DNA of 5,815 nucleotides from assembly GCA_021815655.1 (NCBI GenBank), contig JAKAGJ010000175.1, forward strand, positions 1-5,815, in the 5' to 3' direction. Below, piece after piece: positions 1 to 5,797 of this stretch. The DNA comes from Deltaproteobacteria bacterium (GTDB taxonomy: Bacteria > Desulfobacterota > Desulfarculia > Desulfarculales > Desulfarculaceae). Numbering within the stretch: position 1 is the first letter of the stretch; every line of letters starts with the position of its first letter. The translations under genes were made by a program, and so were the position numbers. The notes under the pieces were generated by a model. That model searched no databases, was not told where the DNA came from, and worked only from the letters and a program-made list of their open reading frames with translations.

Positions 1-99
1 GGGGGCATGGCTGTTGAGCGTAGCACGAAAAGAGGACGATATCCAAGGTGGCGCGAATGCATAGCATATAGGCTCACAAGCAACACTCCGATAAGAACC

Positions 100-128
100 T
101 TGACATGGCGAAGCACCATTGTTAAAAA
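100..128 (+). promoter_or_regulatory. Probable sigma70-type promoter for the fluoride operon
   Basis: A perfect -35 hexamer TTGACA lies at 100-105. After a 17-base spacer the A-rich hexamer TAAAAA (123-128) is a fair -10 candidate; shifting it by one base (TTAAAA, 122-127) is also possible. Transcription would then begin near 134-137, just ahead of the riboswitch aptamer at 145, which is where a riboswitch promoter is expected. The local A+T richness (120-140) contrasts with the GC-rich surroundings. The -35 match is seen directly; use of this promoter is inferred from its position. Confidence 0.6.
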
Positions 129-144
129 TTTCTTAAATGACTTT

Positions 145-193
145 GGCGATGGAGTCCGCCTAAAACCGCTCTCCCGAGCTGATGACTCCTACC
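145..193 (+). ncRNA. Fluoride riboswitch aptamer (crcB motif)
   Basis: This RNA element binds fluoride through clustered magnesium ions and controls fluoride-resistance genes. The architecture is complete. Stem 1 is GGCG (145-148) with CGCC (157-160), closing the loop ATGGAGTC. Stem 2 is GCTC (168-171) with GAGC (176-179). The pseudoknot pairs loop bases GGAGTC (151-156) with GACTCC (184-189), six Watson-Crick pairs. The conserved strings are also present: GGCGATGG at the 5' end, AAACCGC in the joining region, AGCTGATGA after stem 2, and CCTAC at the 3' end. A crcB/Fluc gene 3.8 kb downstream in the same operon independently supports the identity. It sits between a promoter and the start of the GTPase gene, so it is a 5' leader element for the whole gene set. 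Confidence 0.95.
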
Positions 194-221
194 ATAAGGC
201 CGCCAGGCCGGTGGTAGGAGG
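186..221 (+). promoter_or_regulatory. Expression-platform hairpin 1, exclusive with the aptamer pseudoknot
   Basis: CTCCTACCA (186-194) is perfectly complementary to TGGTAGGAG (212-220). The 17-base insert between the arms can form a further small GGCC/GGCC helix (198-201 with 206-209). The 5' arm reuses bases 186-189, which the aptamer needs for its pseudoknot with 151-154, so the two structures cannot coexist. No run of T follows (the next bases are GTTGTCTCG), so an ordinary intrinsic terminator is unlikely. The arm contains an SD-like AGGAGG (216-221), but no ATG, GTG or TTG lies at a normal distance, so it is probably structural. Complementarity is seen directly; the switching role is inferred. 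Confidence 0.75.
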
Positions 222-234
222 TTGTCTCGCATAG

Positions 235-262
235 CCCCCTACCAAGACTCGCTTGGAGGGGG
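235..262 (+). promoter_or_regulatory. Expression-platform hairpin 2, sequestering the ribosome binding site
   Basis: CCCCCT (235-240) and CCAAG (242-246) pair with CTTGG (252-256) and AGGGGG (257-262). This gives an 11-bp hairpin with one bulged A (241) and a 5-base loop. The 3' arm contains the Shine-Dalgarno GGAGG (255-259), nine bases before the ATG at 269, so the ribosome site is fully buried when the hairpin forms. The following bases are TTAACC, not a U-tract, which argues for translational control rather than termination. Its 5' arm (235-244) can instead pair with 212-221 of hairpin 1, nine pairs with one A-C mismatch, and this would release the Shine-Dalgarno. Confidence 0.75.
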
Positions 263-268
263 TTAACC

Positions 269-2089
269 ATGGAACATCCGGTTTCGCTCTCCTTCGTTGC
301 CGATCGGGACTACGGTCCTGCTGCCACTTCCCAACAGCTGCTCGCCTTCCTGGATCAGGCCATTACTATCACCCGGGACCTGGGACCGGAGTTGCGCAAT
401 TTTTGCGAAGGCTTGGGCGCTCTTAGCCAGCGTTTCAGCGAGGAGCGCTTCCATTTGGCGGTGTTAGGCCAGTTCAAGCGAGGCAAGAGTACCCTGCTCA
501 ATGCCCTGCTGGGCCAACCCCTGCTGCCCACCTCGGTGGTGCCCCTCACCGCGATTCCCACCTTTCTCCGCCCCGGCCCCCAGCTTCAGGCCAGGGTGGC
601 CTTCAAGGATGAACGCCCCAGTGAAGAGTTCACCTGTCGGCATGCCCCGGAGATGTCCGCCTTCCTGGCCCGCTATGTCAGCGAGGATCAGAACCCCCGG
701 AATCGGCTGGGGGTGGCCCAGGTAGAGGTTTTCCTGCCCGCGCCCATACTGGAGCGGGGCGTGGTGCTCATAGACACCCCGGGCATCGGCTCCACCTTTC
801 GCCACAACACCGAAGCCACCTTGAACTTCCTGCCCCAGTGCGACGCCGCCCTGTTCGTGGTTTCGGCCGATCCGCCGATTACCGAGGTTGAGATTGAGTT
901 CTTGCGTGAGGTGCGGGCCAAGGTGGCCCGGATCTTCTTCGTCCTGAACAAGGTGGACTACCTGAGCCAGGCTGAGCGCGAACAGGCGGCGGCCTTCTTC
1001 AAGGCCGTGCTGCATGAACAGCTTGAGTTCCCAGAAGACGTGAGTCTCTTTTGCCTATCCGCCCGTCAGGGCCTGGAGGCGGCTCTCGGTCACGATGCCG
1101 GCATGTGGGAGGCAAGTGGATTTAAGAGTATCACAGCCTACCTGATGGACTTCCTGGCCGAGGGCAAGGCCAGCGTCCTGCGTGAGGCCATCGCTCGAAA
1201 GGCTGCGGACTTGGTGGCCGGAGTCCTCATGCGCCTGGACTTGGAGGTGCGCGCCCTGGTAATGCCCCTGGCCGAGCTTGAGGAACGACAACAGATTTTC
1301 GAGCAAAGGCTCGTGGATATCCGCCAGCAGCAGCAGATGGCCGGCGACCTTTTGGCCGGTGACCGCAAGCGTATGCACCAGTTTCTGGAGGACAAGGCCG
1401 CCGCCTTGCGCGGGCGGGCCATGGCCGCCTTGGAAAAGGTGTTGGACGAGGCTTTAGCTGTGGTCAAGGGCTCCGACTACCATCTGCCGGCCCAAGAGGC
1501 CCTGGATAACCAAGTGCCAACGTTTTTTGAGCGCGAGTTGGGCCTGTTCATCCAGGAGGTGGATCAGAAGGTCACCGAGGTCTTGCGGCCCCACGAACTG
1601 AGGGCCACCGAGCTGATCGCCAGCGTGCGCCAGACCGCCGCTGAGCTTTTCGACGTGCCCTACCACGCCCCGGAAAGCGAGGGTGCGTTTATTGTGAAGC
1701 GCAAGCCTTACTGGGTTACCGCCAAGTGGTTGGTCTCCATCAGCCCCACTCCTCCCATACACTTGGACTGGTTGTTTCCACATAGCATGCGGATGGCAAG
1801 GGTACGCAAGCGCCTGCTGGCGCAAATCGAGGAATTGGCCGGGCGCAATGTGGAGAACATACGCTGGGCCACCTTGCAGAATCTGGACCGTACTTTTCTG
1901 CTCTTCGGTTCAGCCCTGAAGCAACGCCTGGAGGACACCGTCGCCGCCACCTATGGGGCCATCGAGGCGGTAGGCCGCCGCCGGCAGGAGCATGCCGGGG
2001 AGGTGGAAGGCGAGGTGGCACGCCTCAAGTCATCTGCGGCATCGCTCAGAATACTGGAGGTGAAGTTGGCGTCCTTGGCCATCACGTGA
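269..2089 (+). CDS. Dynamin-like GTPase (bacterial dynamin family)
   Basis: This 606-residue protein is a large GTPase of the dynamin superfamily, whose members bind, reshape or fuse membranes using GTP hydrolysis. The G domain is intact. The P-loop is GQFKRGKST (67-75), the switch I threonine is in PLTAIPT (92-98), G3 is DTPG (169-172), G4 is NKVD (227-230), and a G5-like LSAR lies at 263-266. From about 300 onwards it is helical and charged, with a likely coiled coil at about 325-395 and another helical stretch at 505-600. A hydrophobic, proline-containing segment at about 480-505 could be the membrane-contacting tip. The start is set by GGAGG at 255-259, which is buried in the riboswitch platform. 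It is the first gene of the operon, 73 bases before the MFS gene. Known bacterial dynamins act in membrane stress, vesiculation or phage defence; the exact role here is unknown. No obvious transmembrane anchor or signal peptide was seen. Confidence 0.9.
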   Translation: MEHPVSLSFVADRDYGPAATSQQLLAFLDQAITITRDLGPELRNFCEGLGALSQRFSEERFHLAVLGQFKRGKSTLLNALLGQPLLPTSVVPLTAIPTFLRPGPQLQARVAFKDERPSEEFTCRHAPEMSAFLARYVSEDQNPRNRLGVAQVEVFLPAPILERGVVLIDTPGIGSTFRHNTEATLNFLPQCDAALFVVSADPPITEVEIEFLREVRAKVARIFFVLNKVDYLSQAEREQAAAFFKAVLHEQLEFPEDVSLFCLSARQGLEAALGHDAGMWEASGFKSITAYLMDFLAEGKASVLREAIARKAADLVAGVLMRLDLEVRALVMPLAELEERQQIFEQRLVDIRQQQQMAGDLLAGDRKRMHQFLEDKAAALRGRAMAALEKVLDEALAVVKGSDYHLPAQEALDNQVPTFFERELGLFIQEVDQKVTEVLRPHELRATELIASVRQTAAELFDVPYHAPESEGAFIVKRKPYWVTAKWLVSISPTPPIHLDWLFPHSMRMARVRKRLLAQIEELAGRNVENIRWATLQNLDRTFLLFGSALKQRLEDTVAATYGAIEAVGRRRQEHAGEVEGEVARLKSSAASLRILEVKLASLAIT

Positions 2090-2162
2090 CTTGGCCTATT
2101 TGGCTTGCGGCATGGTCCCACAAGTGCAAGTTGACAGCAACCGAGGCATCCGGAGTGTGACG

Positions 2163-3350
2163 ATGGACAACCCTGCCGAGCAAAACAACAACTCCCGGCA
2201 GACGGCCCTTAAGTTTGTGGTCCTGGTGGGAGTGGTCAGTCTATTCAGCGACGTGACCTACGAGGGAGCGCGAAGCATCCACGGCCCCTTCCTGGCCCTG
2301 CTGGGGGCCAGCGCCACCACCGTGGGCGTGGTGGCCGGCCTGGGCGAGATGGTGGCCTATGCCCTGCGTTTGGTCTTCGGTTACCTGAGCGACCACACCG
2401 GCCGCTATTGGACCATCACCATCGCGGGCTACATCCTCAACCTCTTCGCCATTCCCTTACTGGCCCTGGCCGGCAACTGGCCCATGGCCGCCGCGCTCAT
2501 GGTGGCCGAGCGCATGGGCAAAGCTGTGCGCTCGCCGGCCCGCGACGCCATGCTCTCCCACGCCGCCCATCATATGGGCCGGGGCTGGGCCTTCGGCTTG
2601 CACGAGGCCCTGGATCAGATCGGCGCGGTCACCGGCCCTTTGGTGGTGAGCGCGGTCATGTACTTCAAGAGCGATTACCGCGCCAGTTACGCCGTGCTCC
2701 TGGTCCCCGCCCTCATGGCCATTGCCGTGCTGCTGGCCGCGCGTTGGCTTTATCCCACCCCCCGCGATATGGAAGACTCGCCCGATCATCATCTTGAGCC
2801 CCAGGGTATTCCCCGCGTGTTTTGGCTTTACATGGGGGCCAGCGCGTTGATCGCCGCCGGGTTCGCCGACTACCCCCTGGCCGCCTATCACTTCCAGAAG
2901 ACGGGCTTGATATCCGAGGTCTGGATACCCCTGTTCTACGCCGTGGCCATGGGGGTGGACGCCCTGGCCGCCCTCTGGCTGGGGCACAGGTACGACCGCA
3001 AGGGCCTGTCGGTAATGGTTGGGGTGGCCCTGGTCTCGGCCCTCATCGCTCCGTTGGTGTTCCTGGGCGGCTTCTGGCCGGTTCTGGCGGGCATGATATT
3101 ATGGGGTGTGGGCATGGCGGCCCAGGAGTCGGTGATGCGCGCCGCCGTGGCGGGGATGACACCGGCGGGCAAGCGGGGCTCGTCCTACGGTCTGTTCAGC
3201 GCCGCCTATGGCGTGGCCTGGTTCCTGGGCAGCGCGGTCATGGGTTTTCTCTACGACCACTCGGTGGGTGCGCTAGTGGCGTTCTCGGTGGTGATGCAAC
3301 TCCTGTCCGTTCCCTTGCTCTTGGTCGTCAGCCGGAGGACACGCGCATGA
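2163..3350 (+). CDS. MFS permease, substrate unknown
   Basis: This 395-residue inner-membrane transporter has the length and hydrophobicity of a 12-helix major facilitator. Signature loop A is visible between helices 2 and 3 (GYLSDHTGR, 73-81), with a degenerate copy in the second half (GHRYDRKG, 274-281). A hydrophilic central loop spans about 198-217. Charged residues in membrane segments are notable: SDVTYEGARS (29-38) in or near helix 1, GKAVRSPARD (119-128) before helix 5, and FGLHEALDQ (144-152). I recall this set of motifs from a group of uncharacterised prokaryotic permeases, but I cannot name a substrate. The ATG at 2163 is chosen because GGAG lies seven bases upstream (2152-2155). 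The frame is open back to a TTG at 2091 that lacks such a site and would add a non-hydrophobic extension. The stop overlaps the PAP2 start as ATGA, implying translational coupling. Confidence 0.88.
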   Translation: MDNPAEQNNNSRQTALKFVVLVGVVSLFSDVTYEGARSIHGPFLALLGASATTVGVVAGLGEMVAYALRLVFGYLSDHTGRYWTITIAGYILNLFAIPLLALAGNWPMAAALMVAERMGKAVRSPARDAMLSHAAHHMGRGWAFGLHEALDQIGAVTGPLVVSAVMYFKSDYRASYAVLLVPALMAIAVLLAARWLYPTPRDMEDSPDHHLEPQGIPRVFWLYMGASALIAAGFADYPLAAYHFQKTGLISEVWIPLFYAVAMGVDALAALWLGHRYDRKGLSVMVGVALVSALIAPLVFLGGFWPVLAGMILWGVGMAAQESVMRAAVAGMTPAGKRGSSYGLFSAAYGVAWFLGSAVMGFLYDHSVGALVAFSVVMQLLSVPLLLVVSRRTRA

Positions 3351-3988
3351 TCCCATGGAGAAGGGTGCTGCTTTTGATGGCGTTGACATCTGCCGCATCC
3401 GTCAGCATCACTTGGGAGTGGGACCAAGCTGTCCAGCGCCTGGTCTCGCCATGGGGCCAGGCATCATGGGGCCGTTTCTGGGGGCTCGCCGCCTACTGGC
3501 TCGGCCACGGGGGAGTTCAAATCGGAGCCATTGGGTTGGTGATCGCGCTGGCTCATCTCAACCACCAGCGCGACACTCGCAAGTTTGGTTTTATCGCTCT
3601 GGCGGTCTTCGTGACATCTGGGTTGGCGGTTCAAGCGCTGAAGCTATTGGCCGGGCGGCCAAGGCCCGCCATGAATGTCGCTGGTTGGGAGCCGTTACGT
3701 TTCGTCATGGCAAAGCGGATGGACTCGTTTCCTTCTGGCCATGTCACGACCAGCTTCGCCTTGGCCACCGTGCTGGCGGCTCGCTACCCCAAAGCCGCTG
3801 TGGTCAGCTACGGGCTGGCCATCCTGATCGCCCTAGGCAGGGTGGTCGGTGGCTCCCACTTCCCGAGCGATGTATTGGCCGGAGCGGCCCTGGGGATGCT
3901 AGTGGGTTGGTTGTCGGTTTGGCGCATGGCCCCGCCCAGCCAGCCCTTGGCATTCAGGGCGTCTCCAGGTGGGAAAGACTTGTTATGA
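3347..3988 (+). CDS. PAP2-family membrane phosphatase
   Basis: This 213-residue integral membrane protein belongs to the PAP2 / type 2 phosphatidic acid phosphatase superfamily, which removes phosphate from lipid phosphates such as phosphatidic acid, phosphatidylglycerophosphate or undecaprenyl pyrophosphate. All three catalytic motifs are present: KX6RP (K99 to R106-P107), PSGH (129-132, with catalytic-site H132), and a C3 motif with R165, nucleophile H171 and D175. The usual serine before that arginine is glycine here. About five or six hydrophobic helices surround them (roughly 7-22, 48-70, 80-101, 134-163, 176-193). The start is supported by GGAGG (3334-3338) eight bases upstream, and the ATG overlaps the MFS stop by four bases. 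A larger open frame extends upstream to 2822 but overlaps the MFS gene and is not credible. The lipid substrate cannot be read from the sequence. Confidence 0.9.
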   Translation: MIPWRRVLLLMALTSAASVSITWEWDQAVQRLVSPWGQASWGRFWGLAAYWLGHGGVQIGAIGLVIALAHLNHQRDTRKFGFIALAVFVTSGLAVQALKLLAGRPRPAMNVAGWEPLRFVMAKRMDSFPSGHVTTSFALATVLAARYPKAAVVSYGLAILIALGRVVGGSHFPSDVLAGAALGMLVGWLSVWRMAPPSQPLAFRASPGGKDLL

Positions 3989-4025
3989 TATTTTACGGAA
4001 AGTTGGCGTTGGGAGTTGAACCTAG

Positions 4026-4397
4026 ATGAACGCGCTGTTGGTTTTCGTGGGGGGTGGCATTGGAGCGGTCAGCCGCTACCTGCTCAGCCTGGCCGCCGTC
4101 CGGCTTTGGGGCGCTGGCTTTCCCTTCGGAACTCTGGTGGCCAACATGATCGGCGTGTTCGTCATTGGTCTGTTCTTTGGTCTGGCAGAGCGCTTCAGCT
4201 TCCTGACCGGCTCAGCGCGGCTTTTCTTCGTCACCGGCTTCCTGGGTGGCCTGACCACCTTCTCAAGCTTCGGCTGGGAAACGGTCAAATTGGCCGGCGA
4301 CGGCCTGCTGACCCTGGCGCTGACCAACTTTCTCGTGAACAACCTGGTGGGCTTGAGTTTGGTGGTGGCCGGCATGTGGCTGGGCAAGTCGATCTGA
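4026..4397 (+). CDS. crcB: Fluoride channel CrcB/Fluc
   Basis: This 123-residue protein is a full-length Fluc fluoride channel, which works in the inner membrane as a dual-topology homodimer and lets cytoplasmic fluoride flow out. Four hydrophobic helices are visible (about 3-24, 33-54, 64-85, 93-119). Family motifs are all present: GGGIGAVSRY (9-18), GTLVANMIG (35-43, pore-lining N40), and GFLGGLTTFSSFGWE (71-85). The last contains the two Phe-box residues F79 and F82. It also holds G74 and T77, which correspond to the central sodium-site residues of characterised Flucs. Only one crcB is present, which fits a homodimer rather than the paired heterodimeric form. GGGAG (4011-4015) lies ten bases before the ATG. 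It follows the PAP2 gene by 37 bases and precedes the DUF190-CBS gene by 7. The upstream riboswitch confirms its physiological role. Confidence 0.97.
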   Translation: MNALLVFVGGGIGAVSRYLLSLAAVRLWGAGFPFGTLVANMIGVFVIGLFFGLAERFSFLTGSARLFFVTGFLGGLTTFSSFGWETVKLAGDGLLTLALTNFLVNNLVGLSLVVAGMWLGKSI

Positions 4398-4404
4398 ACT
4401 TCAT

Positions 4405-5727
4405 ATGCGGGACGGGGGTAGCGGTTTGGAATACAGTGTTATCTGCATATACGCCAGCGAGGATGCCCGCTGGGAAGGCAAGCCGTTGGCGGACGCGCTG
4501 ATGCGTTTGCTGCAAAACGGTCAGCTTGCCGCTCGCTGCCTGGTGACCAGGGCAATCGCCGGCTGCTACGAAGGTGGAGAAGTGGCCACCCAGCGAGTGG
4601 AGGTGCTGTCTTACAATCTGCCCCTGAAGATCGAGATCGTCCTACCCACCCCCGAGGTGGAAGCCCTGCTGCCGCGAATATTGGAGATGGTCGGCGAGGG
4701 CGTCGTGGGCGTCACAGAGATGCGCATGGTTGCCCACAAGGTCAAGCATCACCTGGTTCCCAGGCATCTGAAGGTGCGCGACGTGATGACCCCCAATCCT
4801 AAACTGGTCCAACCAGACACTCCCCTGAGCCGGGCGCTGGATATATTGCTCTCCTCGGACTTCACCGGCCTGCCGGTGGTGGATCAACAGGGTCGGCCGG
4901 TGGGCATCATTACCGACGGTGATTTGCTCTACAAGGCTGGCATACCCATCAGGGTGCGATTGCTGGCCCAGTTCGCCGCCGACGAGGTCAGCTCTCTGCG
5001 GGAGAGTCTGGCCCACAAGCAGGCCAAGGAAATAATGACCGCGCCCCTGGTGACGGTGCATCAAGATCAGTATCTATTCGAGGCCGTGGACGCCATGCTC
5101 AAACGGGGCCTGCGGCGCTTGCCTGTGGTCGACGCTGGCGGGGTCCTGGTGGGCATTCTCTCACGCATAGACATCTTCAAGGCAATCAGCAAGGAGGCCC
5201 CTGATTCCAGGAGGCTCCAGAGCAACGGCATTGTGTTTAGCGAACCATGCCGGGCCATCGACGTTATGCGCAAGGATACCCCGACCGTCTCTCCGGACGC
5301 ACCCCTGGAGCAGGTAATCAACTTGTTGGGCAACAGCGCCATAGAACGCGTGGCGGTGGTGGATGCACAGGGAAAGCTGCTGGGCCTGATATCCGACCAC
5401 GCCATGCTGGGCGCTTTCTCTGAACACAAGGAAGGGCTCTGGGATTACCTGGTGCGCAAGATGTCCTCCAAAGAGGTTGGCGAACGGCACGCGGAGCTTA
5501 TCAGGCAGTATCGCAGCACCAGGGCCGGCCAGGTCATGGAGGAGGATTTCCCCAGCGTGGGCCAGGATACGACCCTGGAGGAGGCGGCGCGGATCATGAC
5601 CGACAAGCGCGTCAAGCGCCTGCCCGTGCTGGACGCCCAGGGCCATCTGCTAGGGATGCTGAGACGGGAGGCTCTGCTGCGTCTAGAACCCGGCGACGGC
5701 GCTCCAGGCAAGGGTGCAAAGGCGTAG
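4405..5727 (+). CDS. DUF190 (PII-like) protein with four CBS domains
   Basis: This 440-residue, probably cytoplasmic protein has a DUF190 domain at about 8-112, with characteristic EYSVICIY (9-16) and WEGKPLADAL (23-32). DUF190 adopts a ferredoxin-like, PII-related fold and its genes often neighbour crcB. Four CBS motifs follow, at about 124-176, 207-261, 284-338 and 374-426, probably forming two Bateman modules joined by a helical linker (340-372). Each repeat shows the usual pattern VMTPNP / LPVVD / VGIITDGDLL or a variant. CBS pairs commonly bind adenine nucleotides, so a role as an energy or ligand sensor regulating a partner such as the channel is plausible but unproven. The ATG at 4405 lacks a clear Shine-Dalgarno. 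A TTG at 4426 follows the G-rich GGGACGGGGG (4409-4418) and starts right at the conserved domain, so the protein may be seven residues shorter. Confidence 0.9.
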   Translation: MRDGGSGLEYSVICIYASEDARWEGKPLADALMRLLQNGQLAARCLVTRAIAGCYEGGEVATQRVEVLSYNLPLKIEIVLPTPEVEALLPRILEMVGEGVVGVTEMRMVAHKVKHHLVPRHLKVRDVMTPNPKLVQPDTPLSRALDILLSSDFTGLPVVDQQGRPVGIITDGDLLYKAGIPIRVRLLAQFAADEVSSLRESLAHKQAKEIMTAPLVTVHQDQYLFEAVDAMLKRGLRRLPVVDAGGVLVGILSRIDIFKAISKEAPDSRRLQSNGIVFSEPCRAIDVMRKDTPTVSPDAPLEQVINLLGNSAIERVAVVDAQGKLLGLISDHAMLGAFSEHKEGLWDYLVRKMSSKEVGERHAELIRQYRSTRAGQVMEEDFPSVGQDTTLEEAARIMTDKRVKRLPVLDAQGHLLGMLRREALLRLEPGDGAPGKGAKA

Positions 5728-5735
5728 CGCCTTCA

Positions 5736-5753
5736 CCCGGCTGCCTCGCCGGG
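5736..5753 (+). other. Hairpin just after the last gene
   Basis: CCCGGC (5736-5741) pairs with GCCGGG (5748-5753) around a 6-base loop, nine bases after the stop of the DUF190-CBS gene. CCTT (5730-5733) and AAGG (5757-5760) could extend it across an internal loop. It could stabilise the transcript 3' end or help stop transcription, but the run that follows is A, not T, and the opposite strand has no T-run in the right place either. It is therefore not a canonical intrinsic terminator in either direction. Confidence 0.4.
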
Positions 5754-5762
5754 AAAAAGGAG

Positions 5763-5784
5763 GGTGCCCAATAAGGGGCGCACC
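5763..5784 (+). repeat. Second inverted repeat in the 3' intergenic region
   Basis: GGTGC (5763-5767) pairs with GCACC (5780-5784). CC (5768-5769) can add two further pairs with GG (5777-5778) across a bulged C. An SD-like AAGGAGG (5757-5763) overlaps its 5' edge, but there is no ATG, GTG or TTG at a normal distance. No T-run follows, so a terminator is not supported. Its function is unknown. Confidence 0.3.
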
Positions 5785-5791
5785 TTGGCCA

Positions 5792-5797
5792 TTGACA
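5792..5797 (+). promoter_or_regulatory. Possible -35 box of a downstream promoter
   Basis: A perfect TTGACA occurs in the intergenic region after the last operon gene. With a 17-base spacer its -10 element would begin at 5815, the last base of the window, so it cannot be assessed here. The bases leading there become A+T-rich (GATTAATC at the end), as before a promoter -10. If real, it would start a new transcription unit beyond this window. Confidence 0.25.

Noticed and set aside
2..64. Possible C-terminal tail of an upstream gene (frame ending with TAG at 62-64)
   Set aside because: Only about 20 codons are visible, with no recognisable motif; it cannot be told from chance.
7..234. Open frame of 75 codons at the start of the window
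   Set aside because: It runs through the promoter, the riboswitch aptamer and hairpin 1, has no recognisable protein character, and has no Shine-Dalgarno that can be judged at the window edge.
186..262. Leader hairpins as Rho-independent terminators
   Set aside because: Neither is followed by a run of T (GTTGTCTCG after the first, TTAACC after the second); ribosome-site occlusion explains the second better.
464..1015. Long minus-strand open frame opposite the GTPase G domain
   Set aside because: It is antisense to conserved GTPase motifs. Its composition reflects GC-rich codon use of the real gene and no family is recognised.
2091..2162. Extended N-terminus of the MFS permease from TTG 2091 or ATG 2112
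   Set aside because: Neither has a Shine-Dalgarno, and the added residues are not like a transporter N-terminus; ATG 2163 has GGAG at the right distance.
2457..2987. Minus-strand open frame of 176 codons opposite the MFS gene
   Set aside because: A His/Gly-rich shadow of the permease with no credible domain or start signal.
2822..3346. Upstream extension of the PAP2 reading frame inside the MFS gene
   Set aside because: It is Gly/Arg-rich shadow sequence overlapping the permease; the ATG at 3347 with its GGAGG site is the real start.
3355..4029. Open frame overlapping the PAP2 gene
   Set aside because: It is the alternate frame of the PAP2 gene, which carries all three catalytic motifs.
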